From: Cylindrodendrum hubeiense
Taxonomy: Eukaryota > Ascomycota > Sordariomycetes > Hypocreales > Nectriaceae
DNA length: 64,000 bases
NCBI GenBank assembly: GCA_014621425.1
Contig: JAANBB010000144.1
Coordinates: forward strand, 21,190 to 85,189
Reading direction: 5' to 3'
In this document: piece after piece, positions 9,712 through 20,700 of the stretch
Layout: each line of letters opens with the position of its first letter
Numbering within the stretch: position 1 is the first letter of the stretch
Translations under genes and position numbers: made by a program
The notes under the pieces: generated by a model
The model's database searches: none
The model's input: only the letters and a program-made list of their open reading frames with translations
Told to the model about the DNA's origin: nothing

Positions 9712-12168
9712 TTAGCACCACGTGAAGACAGGATTCCTGCTCTTGACAGCCTCGAGGCGCTCTACAATGACCTTGCGGTGGTTGCCCATTTGGCCCTCGG
9801 CCGCAGCATAGCCTAAATCACCCTCGATATCGTCGTCATAGGCGTCATGCGAGTCACCGTAGATCTGCTGGGCGATAGTGTTGCTGTTCCGGCGAGCGGC
9901 TGCCGGGGCGAACGAGTACCGTCGCTGTTGGTGCGGCAGTGGTTGCTGCCCCTGGCGTGCTGGCTCGTACATATTGAGGGCACGGGCCGGGCCTTGGTAG
10001 CTAGATCTGTACCCATTGGGATGGATCGATGGACGCTCAGCTGCATCGCCGCTCTCTAAGGGGTGCCCCGCCATATCCAGGTGGTTGGATTCGCTCATGT
10101 GTGAGTCTTGGGGTGAATGGGCAATATCACTCGTTGGGGACGCGATCTCAAATCGGCCGGGATGTGGCATGTCGGCCGGCGGGCTGGTGATGCCGAGGAG
10201 GTCCGTAACGGGTACGTTGGGTGCCGGCGCGGAGCTAGCAATGTCCGCCTCATCCATGGACTGACGTACGTGGGGGTTTCGACGGACTTCGGATGGAGTC
10301 GCCTGCATCGGGACTGCAACTGGCACATCGACGAGGTCATCCCAGACGCAGACCTTGGCGCGCCGCGTCAGCTCGAGGGGACCATGGTCGGGGGTCTTGA
10401 GCGTCTCAACAACGTTCCAGGCCTGGCCCTTCATGACGGCGATCTGCTTGGCGAACATGCGTTCTTGGAAATCAACGTCCATCTGGAACACCTTTTTAAG
10501 GGCGAGCGTCGTCTGACTCCACCATGCTGTGGAGGTGAGCAAAGGGAGGAAGTGGTCTCGCGTCTTCTGCGAGAAGGGCCTGCCGATGAGATCTACAGGC
10601 AGGAAGAGCCAGCCGAATGGGAAACTAGATGTGCGTTAGCTTGTTCGCTGCATGGCGGGAGCTCAAGGGAGTTCATACCTTCTCCAGGCATCTGGGTGCT
10701 TCCAGGGCCAAGAGAGGGAGTTATCAATGGCTCCGAGACTCATCACAGGCTCCTGTCCGGTGTGTCGCTGACTGCTAGCATCCATAGGTTTTTGAACCTT
10801 GTAAGGATATGAGGCTCGGGTGGCGCGGGGAGGCGACTGGGATAGATCGACAGGGCGAGGGCCCTCTTCCTCCGCGACAGTCTCCATGTTCAACTGGACA
10901 GGGTCCGAAACAATCGAGACTTTGCCGACTTCCCAGTCGACTTTGACCATCCAGTTGTCTAATCCGCGGTCGGTGTTTCTCATGATGTAGTCCAGGATAA
11001 CCAGCTTCTCAAGCTCCTCTCGGAAGGACTCCTTCAGGTTCTCAGTCCAGGCAAAATGATCTGGGCCAAGGGGAGGCCCCTCCTGACCACCTTGTTCGTC
11101 ATCGCTACCGTAGGCATCGTCCGGCGAGGCAGCGCTGGATGGCCGACAACTCTCGTCCACCTTCTCCGCTTCTTCTTCTGACCATCGTTTGCTCGGAAGC
11201 CGGACCAGTATTGATCGGGCCAAGGATGCTCGCGTAGGAAGACGTTGGCATCCTTGAACCCCTTGAGGAATACCTGGAAGCTACCGGGTTTCTCGGGAAG
11301 GCCCTTCTTCTTGCGGTGGAACTTGCGGCGGTCCCAAAAGGGGTAGTGGAAGGACTTAGAGGAGAGGTAAACAACGTCGGTGTAGGGGACGAGATGTGTT
11401 CTTAATTGGAGGTCGAGGACGTAGGCGGCAGCTTCGCTGACATAGGAAAGATTGGGAATCAGGCTGTGCAACGGTTAGTTTGCGTCACGGATAGAGAGCG
11501 CGTAGAACATACCAAGCTCGGCCAAAGCAACATGGGAACAGGTTTCGATGAATCCACTTGTTCCATTTGGGGTTTCCTGCTGCATATGGTTCCTCGTCCT
11601 TGGGCTTGAAGACGCCAACAATCTTGCCGTCGGGGTTTCGCGCAAAGTAGCTGCCAGAACTGCCCTGAGAGATCATGCTGGGATGTACCTCTTGCCTGAT
11701 GGCGCTTCGAACACTTTCGACGATGACCTCGAACTCGGCCTTGGTCATGACACCCTCCTGAGGCGCGGCAATGCCCTCGGCAGAAACGGGGCGCACGCCC
11801 TCGGGGGCCTGAAAGACGGAGTGGTGAATCTCGAGACGCTCCTCCTCGCCGGCCTGATTCCTGCCCTTGCGTTTGAAGCGAGAGGCGATCTCGTCAGCCC
11901 AGCGCTCGAGGCGGGCATTGATAGCCTTGAGATCGACGCCGGCATTGCTGCCAGCGCGTTGACGGAACTTGGGCCTCGAGGAGAAGGACTTGGGACTAGC
12001 CATGCCGGAGCGATGGCGCGGTTGTGAGCTGTGAACATGCCGAGGCGCGCCAGCGGGTTGGAGGGAGGCGTAGGACTGGGAGAGGGGATCTTCGTCGGAG
12101 TCGTCGCTGTGGTCGTCGGCCTGGGTGAGGCGTTCGTAACCCGTCGTGGGGGGGCGGGATCGAGGCAT
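9712..12168 (-). CDS. LSB6: Type II phosphatidylinositol 4-kinase (Lsb6 family), with an apparent frameshift
   Basis: Exons 12168-11513, 11463-10679 and 10624-9712, with introns of 49 and 54 bp. The enzyme makes PI4P at endosomal, vacuolar and plasma membranes. Visible signatures: nucleotide-loop segment SQGSSGSYFARNPDG (about 167-181) and GVFKPKDEEPY; Cys cluster FPCCFGRAC (about 211-219), the likely palmitoylation site of the family; WPDQYWSGFR; catalytic segment NTDRGLDNWMVKVDWE; Mg-binding AIDNSLSWPWKHPDAW. The last 200 residues are low-complexity. The exons total 2354 nt, one short of a multiple of three: after RRRW near 11157 the frame must step back one base to continue as DESCRPSSA. 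So either a base is missing in this sequence or the gene is truly frameshifted. The start is the Met at 12168 (MPRSRPP); an in-frame Met at 12231 is possible. Confidence 0.88.
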
Positions 12169-14063
12169 GATGGGCGACGGAGATGACAGGAGGAAGACGG
12201 CGATGATATGACGACGCGGGACGCGGAACACAGGAGGCGGATCGGATTAGCAAACTGGCAGTGCCATTCCTGGTGGAAATGAGATCGTGTGCGGACTATT
12301 CGTGTCGGTGTCGGTACTGGCGGCGGTGATGGAGGATGGATAGATTGATGATGTGACGTCGTTGGGTTTGCGAGGTGACAGGCAGGCGAGCAGCGAACGC
12401 CCCTGACAGATCTCGACCGCGATGGTACGCGTGCGCTCACTCGTAGGGCGAAATGAGGGAATGGATTGGGTAATTTTACGACGGAGAAACTAGATTATGT
12501 GAAAAAGACGAGGACCAAAAATAAGCTCAATCAACAGAAGAATGGAAGACACAATAACACAAGGAATCGCCAGATGAAGCTTTCAATGATGGGACTACAG
12601 ATTATCTGTTCACGGCTTGGAATCTTGAGAGCTGGGACATGCTGTCATCTTGCGGCTCTGAACTAGGTAGGTAGGTAGTAGTGCTTCAGGACTTGGTCCA
12701 GGGAGACCAGGCTGTTTCTGGCCAGGCGCCAGTTGTTGCCAACTTGCTTCGGCGGCGCTGCTCTGCCTGTGACAGCGTACCAGCGGGTACGTACCTCGTC
12801 ACTTTCAGGGACTTTTTGCGCTAACAATATTTCTGACCCCGCGGAATCTGGGAGTGTCGTCCTGGGCCTCCTTGAAACCAGCCCTTGGCTCCGGGGGGGT
12901 CCTCTCTGGGTGTAAGACGTCAGACAGGGGATGCCTCTAGAGTCCGGGAGATGCCTTTACGACGGAAGTTCAGGTGGTGACGAGGCTTTGATAAGGCTTC
13001 AACAGGACTTGAGGCGTGTTCGGCAATTGGGTTTTGTATCTGCTGGCTGTCTGCCACATTGACACCGGCCTGATGTGATTCAGCCAAGCTCCGAGCTGGA
13101 CACTCTCGATGGAATGGTCTGGACCGGCGACATTCAGTGGCAAGCTTACTCCTGCTGAGTGTGTTGTCGTCTGTGGATGTGGTTGGCGCTGACGGCCCTC
13201 CACCAACATATTGTCAACTGATACAGAGTTTCTTGGGATGTCTATGCTAGATCGTCTTGGGCTTAACTGCGGCGGCTCTCCGAAGAGGCAAATGTGTGTG
13301 CATGGGCTGCGACGCCAAAACTGGCGCCAGCACTGAAAAGCATAATGGGCAACTAGTCATCCCCTCGTAGTATTGCCTAGCCCCAGTCCCCATCATCTGG
13401 ATGTCTTAGGCCGTGCCTAGTGTCGTCCCTCGCGTCGACATCGAGGATTGCGGGGAAGGGTCCTCGTGGGTTGTCGCCAGATCCCGTTCGCCTCATCTTG
13501 GCGGCCACATCCTTGGCCACGGCGTGGCGGTTGATGCCTTCATTGTACTGGCTGGCGGTTACGGGTTCTGTGGTGACCTAGCAATTTCTATCATTGCGCT
13601 GCCATGTTGGTGATACTGCATCCGGGGGCGGCGGGGGGGGACTATTTATGAATTCCGCTATGACTCCTCTCGCGTGCCCTCCCTCTGGCAATCGTTCAGA
13701 CTCAACGATGCTACGTCATGGAAACGCGTTGGCGTGTTTCGTCAGCGCCGCCTGGGTAGTGATCGACTGGCCCGTCAACCCGGGGGACCTGGGGTCCTGG
13801 GGTAGCACATGGAGAGGAGAGTCGGCAGCTGTGGATAACTGTTGACAGCAAAGGAGAAGAAAAAGTGCCATGCCAGGTTGACGGACTGGATCTCCGGAGT
13901 GTTACACCCGCGGATCTTGGCCCGCTGGCCGGCATCCAGAGGCCGGCATCCAGAGTCCGGCGTTGAGATGGCTTTGATCGGCGCCCGCGTGCCTGATCAA
14001 GGTTCAGGCCGGTTGGTGGCTGATGCGAGGTCGAGCGTGTCGACGCAGGCAAACACAGACGCC

Positions 14064-14090
14064 AAAGTAGGCAAAGTAGGCAAAGTAGGC
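14064..14090. repeat. 9-bp tandem repeat, three copies
   Basis: The unit AAAGTAGGC is repeated three times without mismatch. Confidence 0.95.
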
Positions 14091-14240
14091 ACAACACACA
14101 CAAAACACAGTCATAGTCATCCAGGGGGACTCGGCATTAGAACAGGTCCAGGTGGCCAAGCGCCCATCCTAGGTCCATCCTAGGCCCATCGCACGCCCAT
14201 CGGATCAAGCCATCCATCAGATGACGGCGGTCCAGTGTGG

Positions 14241-14310
14241 GAGCACTCGCCAGCATTCGCCAGCATTCGCCAGCATTCGCCAGCCTTCGCGAGCCTTCGC
14301 TTCCATTCGC
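14241..14310. repeat. 10-bp tandem repeat, about seven units
   Basis: The unit CAGCATTCGC occurs three times exactly, flanked by variants GAGCACTCGC, CAGCCTTCGC, GAGCCTTCGC and TTCCATTCGC in the same 10-bp register. Confidence 0.95.
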
Positions 14311-14332
14311 TTGGCCGCGGGAGGGCGGCGGG

Positions 14333-14356
14333 ATCCAAGCATCCAAGCATCCAAGC
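14333..14356. repeat. 8-bp tandem repeat, three copies
   Basis: The unit ATCCAAGC is repeated three times exactly, then ATCCC. Confidence 0.95.
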
Positions 14357-14466
14357 ATCCCAGGGCCACCCCCTCCCGCTTGGCTCATGCTCCTCCCATC
14401 TCATCTCTCGTGTCGCTCGGAGCGTCCCCCTTTTTTCCCTTTTTCGTCATTGCATTTCCAATCACC

Positions 14467-14472
14467 TATAAG
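14467..14472 (+). promoter_or_regulatory. TATA-like element upstream of the small gene at 14810
   Basis: TATAAG within CACCTATAAGTGG lies about 340 bp before the ATG at 14810, leaving a pyrimidine-rich leader. The position fits a promoter with a long 5' untranslated region. Confidence 0.4.
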
Positions 14473-14809
14473 TGGCCGACGTACGCCTCTGCCCGACGTG
14501 TGGCACGCTGGTTGTGTAATCTGCATCAGTGCATCTCGGCCACCTTGAACGACTTGTCCTATTGTCGTGCAACGCTCGTGCAACGCCAACCTTGTCTCAC
14601 TCCCACGTCCGCTGCGTCTTTGATTTGCCCGGCCTGATCTCATCCAATAATTACAAAGACTCTCCCACACCCTCCCTGCTGCTCGTCCCTTGTTGTATCC
14701 TGTATCCGCCCTGCAACCCCCGCAACTGCTCCTGCCTTTGCTTGTTCTCTCAGGCTCTCGGCTCTCCTCCATCATCCAGCAAAAGGAGGCAACGCAGCAA
14801 CCGGGCAAC

Positions 14810-15292
14810 ATGACGGCGGGAGTCGTCCATGGCAGTGCAACATTTGCCGAGCCCACCATCATCGTCTCTCCGACTGCCGACCACGATGCCATGCGAGGCC
14901 GCAAGAGAGATCGCAGCATGACCCGCCGCAGTGTCCGACCCATCCGTTGTGCGCCCTCCGATGAGTGCAGCACACTCCGAGGCCGCTCTCGCCGCCGTGC
15001 CACCTCGCCCGCCCTAGGATATACCTCCCGGGCTACGTCTCCCAGAGTCTCATCGCCAACCCGAAAGCGCTTGCTCCACGCTGCTCGGATGCGTCGCGAG
15101 CACTGCCCCTCGCGAGTTGCGTCCCCCGTAGAGCAACAGCAGGTCTTTCGCCGCCGCCAACGTACCCGGAGCCGGAGCCGCGGGCCTCGGGCAGACATGG
15201 AGCCCGAACCCCCGCGGTTGGCCGATGTCTTGTCCGGGTTGCGGAACGAGCTGCTCGCCAGCTCCGACGACGACGACGGGGCGAAGCAGTGA
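14810..15292 (+). CDS. Arg/Ser-rich hypothetical protein
   Basis: Single exon, 160 aa, not recognised. The ATG sits in a good context (GGCAACATGAC). The N terminus (MTAGVVHGSATFAEPTIIVS) is followed by basic, serine-rich segments (RGRKRDRSMTRRS, RGRSRRRATS, RRRQRTRSRSRG) and an acidic end (LASSDDDDGAKQ). There is no signal peptide or membrane segment. Basic SR/RS runs suggest nuclear localisation or RNA contact, but this is only inference from composition. It is transcribed toward the PPR gene, about 1 kb away. Reality as a gene is supported by the ATG context, the TATA-like element and a non-random composition; similarity to known families is not. Confidence 0.6.
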   Translation: MTAGVVHGSATFAEPTIIVSPTADHDAMRGRKRDRSMTRRSVRPIRCAPSDECSTLRGRSRRRATSPALGYTSRATSPRVSSPTRKRLLHAARMRREHCPSRVASPVEQQQVFRRRQRTRSRSRGPRADMEPEPPRLADVLSGLRNELLASSDDDDGAKQ

Positions 15293-16293
15293 CAGCTGCG
15301 GAACGCTTGAAACCCTTCTTCACTCTTCACTCTTCACTCTTCACTATTGGCTCTTCACTTGTACACTGCCAAAAAGGGGAAACCGAAACGAAACCGAGAC
15401 GGATCTACGACTGGAAACCCAATACCCCATACACATTGATGTATTGACATTTTACCTGGACATTTTACTTGGTACGAACTGGTACGAACTGGTCCGAGAC
15501 CAGGCGACGGTGGGAAAGGGGAGTTGTTTGTTTGACTTTATTTTCTTTGTTTAATGGATGTTGGGTTGGCTCGCAACGGGAACTTTCTAAAATTGAATCA
15601 TGTACCATTAGATGCTTTTCTTTTGACAAATTAGGTTGATACGTAATGAGATATTGAAACTACCATTGCCAATTCCTGCCCAGTGACTTGAGTGGTCTCG
15701 ACTTCAGAGGTCTGCGTTTCTGTCAATTGGAGCAGCCAGCCAGAACGATACTGCCACAAGTACCTAAGGTACCTGGTAGCTCCCTTACCTACGTACAGAT
15801 CAGTACGTAGTGTGCAGTGCAAGGAACAAAGACTCCGATTGGTGGTTGAGCGGCCATCTGGCGGTGGTTCCCGGCGTTCCAAGGGCGAACGGCACTATCG
15901 CCGGGGCCCTGTACGGCCCAGCTCCGCTCTTCAACAACAGAGCCATGCTCATTGGCCACAGCGTCCCAGAGCTGGCGGATTTTTTAGAAACATGGACTGA
16001 TGATTGTAAACTGGATCCCACCTTCATCGACCTTTGCGCGTGCGGGCTACAGATCGCGACTCTCTTTTTTCTTTGGGCGTTGTCTTTGTTGATCCCTCTT
16101 ACGACCTTGTCCCGACCCATTGAAGGTGTCCACGAGTAAATGCCCTCGAAATCCTAGCCGTGCCCGCGCTCAATTCCCTCCCACGGCCCTCCTCCTCGAC
16201 TGGCGTCGCCAATTTTGCCTCTCCTACCAAGCATGCCGATACCTGTCCTCCCGGTCCTCACCGCTGCGGCTTAGCATTCACTGTTCCGATCCA
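15293..16293. other. Spacer upstream of the PPR gene
   Basis: Contains GTAC-type palindromic words around 15766-15811 (AAGGTACCT, CTACGTAC, AGTACGTAG). An open frame continuous with the PPR gene starts at 16120, but its first 58 codons do not look like part of the protein. The region is otherwise promoter and leader. Confidence 0.5.
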
Positions 16294-19200
16294 ATGATCG
16301 AGAGAACGGCGGCCGGCCTGGAATCATGCAGCCTCCAGCGTGTGCTTCACAAGCCCACCAAGAGTTGTCGCCAGCTGCACACGGGCTTCTGGCAGCATGG
16401 CGCCTCGGCCCTTGATCTCTCCAGCATCTGGCCCGGGGCCCCACGAGCCGCCGATTCTGAGCCCACCGATGCCGAATCAACACACCGTCTCCAGCAGCAG
16501 TCCGGCCTGCTCGCCTCCGTCTTCCTGCTCGACTTCCTCTACCCCAGCGCTACGATACCGCTCCTGCGTCGAATATACCCCAAGCTGCCCAGGACGCAAG
16601 ATGGGCACCGCAAGGCCGTGGTGCCGCGGAGGCGGCAGTTTTCTTCGTCAGCTACCGACCCGATCCTCGCATCGACGACCTCGAATACGACCGGATTCAT
16701 TGACATAAATTCACGAGAGGGGCAACCTTACACAACCATGTCTAGGGATGACCTTACTCCTTTAGAGACCCTTCGAGACGGTCAAGATGTCAATCGTCAC
16801 GACAATGCGCCGATAGCGGAGAGCCAGATCGATCCAGACGCTGCGTTAAAACACGACTCCCAACAAGCGCTGGAACGTCTGGAGCAGCTGATATCACACG
16901 ACACTGGCCAACTTTATTCCGAAGTCTGGGACCTCTACACCCACCTCGATCACGAGAATCGTCTCTGTATGCGCGCTGGGGTGGTTATGTACCTTGCTCG
17001 GTCCCATGGAGTTGTAGAGAGCAGACGAGCACTCTCCGTCTTTCGACAGCTTCCCATAGACGAGTGGAATAACGACCTTCTTACCTCTGGCATCCTCCTG
17101 TTCCTGCGCACGGGGGACCTGCCATCTGCGATAGAGCAGTTCAAGGCTGGCCTGGAATTGAAAGGATTGACCGGGGGCCTCGAATATTTATTAGCGGATG
17201 CCATTTCGTCGAGGAAATGGGCCGCCGCCTTGGATGTTTGGGTGGCGTACTATGCCGCAGAGGTCACAAGAGATCCCAAACGAAAGCCGAGTACGGAACG
17301 ACTCAAGGACCTCGAAGGTATCCCTGACCAAGGAAATCTCTACTTTGCTTTCCGAAGCTTCTTGGCGACAGACGGCGCCGATTGCCAACGCGAGCTCAAA
17401 CGATCCCCCCTTTCCTTCACGGCTTTCCGAGCCTTCCGCAAACACTTTGCACAAATGGCGTTGTTGGAGCCTTGCTCCCCGGAGCAGGCGGCCGTGATCC
17501 TAGAAACCTTGAACGACACCAATCTCTACAACGGCTATTTAGTGCGGATGTTTGACCGCTGGTACGAAAAGTTGGAACCACAAGCGACTATTGCCAAGCT
17601 TCCCGCAATTTACCAGACACTCCGAGTCCTACCAGATGCTCAGCCTGCGATGCATGTCCTACGAGGCATGTTCAAGGTTCACTTTCCAAAGGACATCGAT
17701 GCCCTTGAACAACTGTACCACGATTGGGTTCGATTCCGCGGGGGTTTGAACCAATGGGGCTATGAGAAGTTTCTCAAACTGTATGCCCAAAGGGGTGACG
17801 TTACAGCCGTCCAAAAGCTTTGGGGCCAGTACGTGAATGCATATCCATCAGTGCTTAATACGCCGCGAGCCTTCAGGAGTACCCTGAACGTCTACGCGCA
17901 AGCAGGAGATGCCGCCCAGGCCGAAAGAGTGATGAAAGAGATGACCAGCAAATACGGGGTCAAGCCCGACGTTGACTGCTGGAACACGCTTCTGAAGGCG
18001 CACATGAGAGCCAACAACTACCCCAAAGTGCTGAGATGCTTCGACATGATTTCCCAAATGCACCAGCCTGACTCATTCACCTACGCCCATGTCATGGCCA
18101 TGAGCTCGAAGAAGGGCGACCTGGAAACCACCCTCGACTTTTTTAACCGATCCCAGGAGGCCCAAGTCCCGATTACGAAGGAGATGGGCCTGGCGTTGGT
18201 AGTGGCGTATTGTCAAAACGACCTCCTGATTGAAGCGGAGACGCTGTGCGTTGAGATGGCCGAACGAAGGCTCACCCACACCGCTATCTGGAACCAGCTG
18301 CTAAACTTCAATGGCGAGGCGCGCAATCTTAACAGGTGCTACGCCATACTCGAACGTATGAAGAGGTTTGGCGTGGAATGGGATGATGAGACCAATCGTT
18401 TCCTTCTCCAGGCTCTCGTCAATGTCAACCGGATTCACTCTGCGTACGCCCTTTTGAAAGGAGCCGAGAACGAGAACCTATTTGCCGTGACACCAGAGCA
18501 CTATGCTATTGTCATGGCGGGCGCCGCTCGTGTTGGAGAGCATCTTCTTGTGGAAAGTCTTCACCACCGGTTGATAAAGTCGAACATGCCCGTGAGCTTC
18601 AACGCTCTGATAGCACTGGTGGAGTCAGCGGTGCGACGGAAGCCAGGAGTGGAGCGAACACTGAACATGAGCAAAGAATTGGTTGAGCATTTCCGCAAGG
18701 CCGTGTCCGGTTCGACTGGAGAGCCTGGACAAACTGCGACAGCCGGTTCCCCGGTCATCTCGGCCATCTTGCCGGGAAGCACGGCGATGTCGAAAGGCCA
18801 ATCACAGAGTATCGGCCGGGCAATTATGCTTTTGGTTGAGCTGCGAGAGTTTGGGACTGCGGAAGAACTGGTAACTCTCTACACCGAGTTATATCCCCAG
18901 TTCAAGCAGAACGACCAGTACCCTCCCAACGTTATGTCTGCTCTGATGCTCGCATATTACAAGGACGAGAACTTGGATCAGGTCATGGAGCTTTGGCAAA
19001 AGACCTGGGGACAAATACTCGAGTCGAGCAAGAAGAACAACGGAGAGGGTATCTATGCTGGCAACGAATATGACCTCTCACGAGTGCTTAACATTGTGTT
19101 GAGGGTGTACAGAGACAAGAACGATGGCCAGGGGCTGTCGGACTGCATTGATCGAGTCACCAGGGCAGGATTCAAACTCACATGCGCCACCTGGTCTCTA

Positions 19201-20076
19201 GCCGTCCGATACCTTGCCGAGCTGGACCGATGGGAGCGCGCCATGTACTGGTGTGAGACAATGCTCATGGATGGCTGGCGAGGCTGGAACTGGGGAAGGA
19301 CCAACAAGGAGAAGGCCGGGTTCCTGAACACACGCGCCCTCAGGGCGCCCAAGAATGTCGTGTTCCGGCTGCAGCGGAACTGGCTTGAGATGCGCAAGAT
19401 GGCCGCCTGGTCAGAGGACATCTCCCGCCGGCTGCATAACGTCCAAGCCAAGTTCCCGCGTCTATATCACGCCTTCACCATGACCGATATGGAGACCCTG
19501 CCGATGACGTACCGGGTTAACTCGGACTGCACGCCTGTCCGGGATCTCGACGAGGTCCTGCGCAGTATGCCGTACAACGAGCTGATAAAGGCCAAGGAAG
19601 CTCTGCTTAAGCAGCTCATGCAGGAACGAAAACGCGAGAAGCGCCTCGGCATTGCAGCGGTAGCGACAAAGAGTGAGAAGGATCGCCAGGACTGGAAGCG
19701 TGAGCTGCACAACAAAGTCCGACGCTTCGCGGCCACCTGGGCGAAACGACACGAGCAAAAGCTCGCCGAGACAAACCCCTCGCCGGCCGAAGGGGAACCA
19801 CCCTCCTCCTCCGCCACCTCTCCCTCGCTTAACCCGGTTATGATCGCTGACCCGGCTATGATCGCTGACCCGGAACAAGTCATCGCTCAGGACCGCTCCA
19901 ACTACTGGAACACCTTCTGGGAGCGTTACGACCAGCGTCCCCACGGTGACCGTCGCTCCCAACACAAGAATCACAATCCGACCAGGGCGCCAAGGTCAAG
20001 AGACAATGATAAGAAGACCAGACCCGTATCCAACTCTACAACAAGAAACAAATTCGCCAGTTCGAAGAAACGATAA
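16294..20076 (+). CDS. cya5: Large mitochondrial PPR protein, CYA5-like
   Basis: Single exon, 1260 aa from the Met at 16294. The N terminus (MIERTAAGLESCSLQRVLHK, then RRQLHTGFWQHGA-like sequence) is the kind seen in fungal CYA5 proteins, and basic early residues suit mitochondrial import. Helical PPR-type repeats fill the middle, for example around residues 560-650 (DCWNTLLKAHMRANNYPKVL, PDSFTYAHVMAMSSKKGDLE) and AIWNQLLNFNGEARNLNRCYAILERM. PPR proteins bind organellar RNA; Neurospora CYA-5 is needed for cytochrome oxidase expression, through COX1 message translation or maturation. The C-terminal 170 residues are charged and low-complexity, with an 18-bp tandem duplication (MIADPA). An upstream in-frame Met at 16120 is less likely as start. 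Subfamily naming is from memory of the family. Confidence 0.88.
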   Translation: MIERTAAGLESCSLQRVLHKPTKSCRQLHTGFWQHGASALDLSSIWPGAPRAADSEPTDAESTHRLQQQSGLLASVFLLDFLYPSATIPLLRRIYPKLPRTQDGHRKAVVPRRRQFSSSATDPILASTTSNTTGFIDINSREGQPYTTMSRDDLTPLETLRDGQDVNRHDNAPIAESQIDPDAALKHDSQQALERLEQLISHDTGQLYSEVWDLYTHLDHENRLCMRAGVVMYLARSHGVVESRRALSVFRQLPIDEWNNDLLTSGILLFLRTGDLPSAIEQFKAGLELKGLTGGLEYLLADAISSRKWAAALDVWVAYYAAEVTRDPKRKPSTERLKDLEGIPDQGNLYFAFRSFLATDGADCQRELKRSPLSFTAFRAFRKHFAQMALLEPCSPEQAAVILETLNDTNLYNGYLVRMFDRWYEKLEPQATIAKLPAIYQTLRVLPDAQPAMHVLRGMFKVHFPKDIDALEQLYHDWVRFRGGLNQWGYEKFLKLYAQRGDVTAVQKLWGQYVNAYPSVLNTPRAFRSTLNVYAQAGDAAQAERVMKEMTSKYGVKPDVDCWNTLLKAHMRANNYPKVLRCFDMISQMHQPDSFTYAHVMAMSSKKGDLETTLDFFNRSQEAQVPITKEMGLALVVAYCQNDLLIEAETLCVEMAERRLTHTAIWNQLLNFNGEARNLNRCYAILERMKRFGVEWDDETNRFLLQALVNVNRIHSAYALLKGAENENLFAVTPEHYAIVMAGAARVGEHLLVESLHHRLIKSNMPVSFNALIALVESAVRRKPGVERTLNMSKELVEHFRKAVSGSTGEPGQTATAGSPVISAILPGSTAMSKGQSQSIGRAIMLLVELREFGTAEELVTLYTELYPQFKQNDQYPPNVMSALMLAYYKDENLDQVMELWQKTWGQILESSKKNNGEGIYAGNEYDLSRVLNIVLRVYRDKNDGQGLSDCIDRVTRAGFKLTCATWSLAVRYLAELDRWERAMYWCETMLMDGWRGWNWGRTNKEKAGFLNTRALRAPKNVVFRLQRNWLEMRKMAAWSEDISRRLHNVQAKFPRLYHAFTMTDMETLPMTYRVNSDCTPVRDLDEVLRSMPYNELIKAKEALLKQLMQERKREKRLGIAAVATKSEKDRQDWKRELHNKVRRFAATWAKRHEQKLAETNPSPAEGEPPSSSATSPSLNPVMIADPAMIADPEQVIAQDRSNYWNTFWERYDQRPHGDRRSQHKNHNPTRAPRSRDNDKKTRPVSNSTTRNKFASSKKR
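19839..19874 (+). repeat. 18-bp tandem repeat inside the PPR gene
   Basis: Two copies of an 18-bp unit containing ATGATCGCTGACCCG encode a doubled MIADP(A/E) segment. The duplication keeps the frame and lies in the disordered C-terminal tail. Confidence 0.9.
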
Positions 20077-20700
20077 CGAAAACCCGGGTATGAGGCATCA
20101 ATGTGTCTCGAGCACACATGAGCCCCGAATAGGCATAATGGCATGTGTACGAAGTTGTGGCATTTGAGAGGCGTGTGTAAATTACATGGGTTCATAGAGG
20201 ATGAGAGGGAGTAGATATCATGTATGCTGGGAGCTGGGGCACGATTAGATGAGATGAGAGACGTGTATTGGTATATGTACAAACCCTACTGAGCATTTAC
20301 ATCCTGTCTGTATGATATAGAACAATGACTTGACGTCGCCGTGCCTCCAATATACGAGTGGATTGTTGCGTATGTGATAATTTGAGTAGCCCCTTCTTCG
20401 TCTATGGCTGAGATCAAGTTGCACCATTCCCTCATTAGTATCGATCTGTTTCCCTATAAAGCTGGTATAAGCAACGCCGTACTCCATAACCCAATAAATA
20501 CAAGCACAGTCGCAGTGCAGTCCCGATCCCAGTCTCGGTGCCATCCATGAGTAACTCCACAATCAAAGCATTTCCCAGTCTATGTCGTCGGTTCCAAACC
20601 CCGAGGAGTCGCCCCAAGCGGCAGCAATCATTGTTAGGGGGGAGTGTTTATTTACAAATGCATAATATCCAGAACAGTATGTGCGAGCGATCATCGTCAT
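20077..20700. other. Convergent 3' region
   Basis: Lies between the stops of the PPR gene (plus) and the Atos-like gene (minus), so it holds both 3' untranslated regions. I see no gene. Confidence 0.5.

Larger units (their letters stand above)
12169..14809. other. Spacer with several short tandem repeats
   Basis: Promoter side of both the PI4-kinase gene (minus) and the small gene at 14810 (plus). It contains GTAG tetranucleotide repeats near 12664-12678 and the minisatellites listed at 14064, 14241 and 14333. I see no coding region in 12450-14400. Confidence 0.5.

Noticed and set aside
16120..16293. 58-residue N-terminal extension of the PPR protein
   Set aside because: Starts with unrelated low-similarity sequence; the Met at 16294 begins the family-like N terminus.
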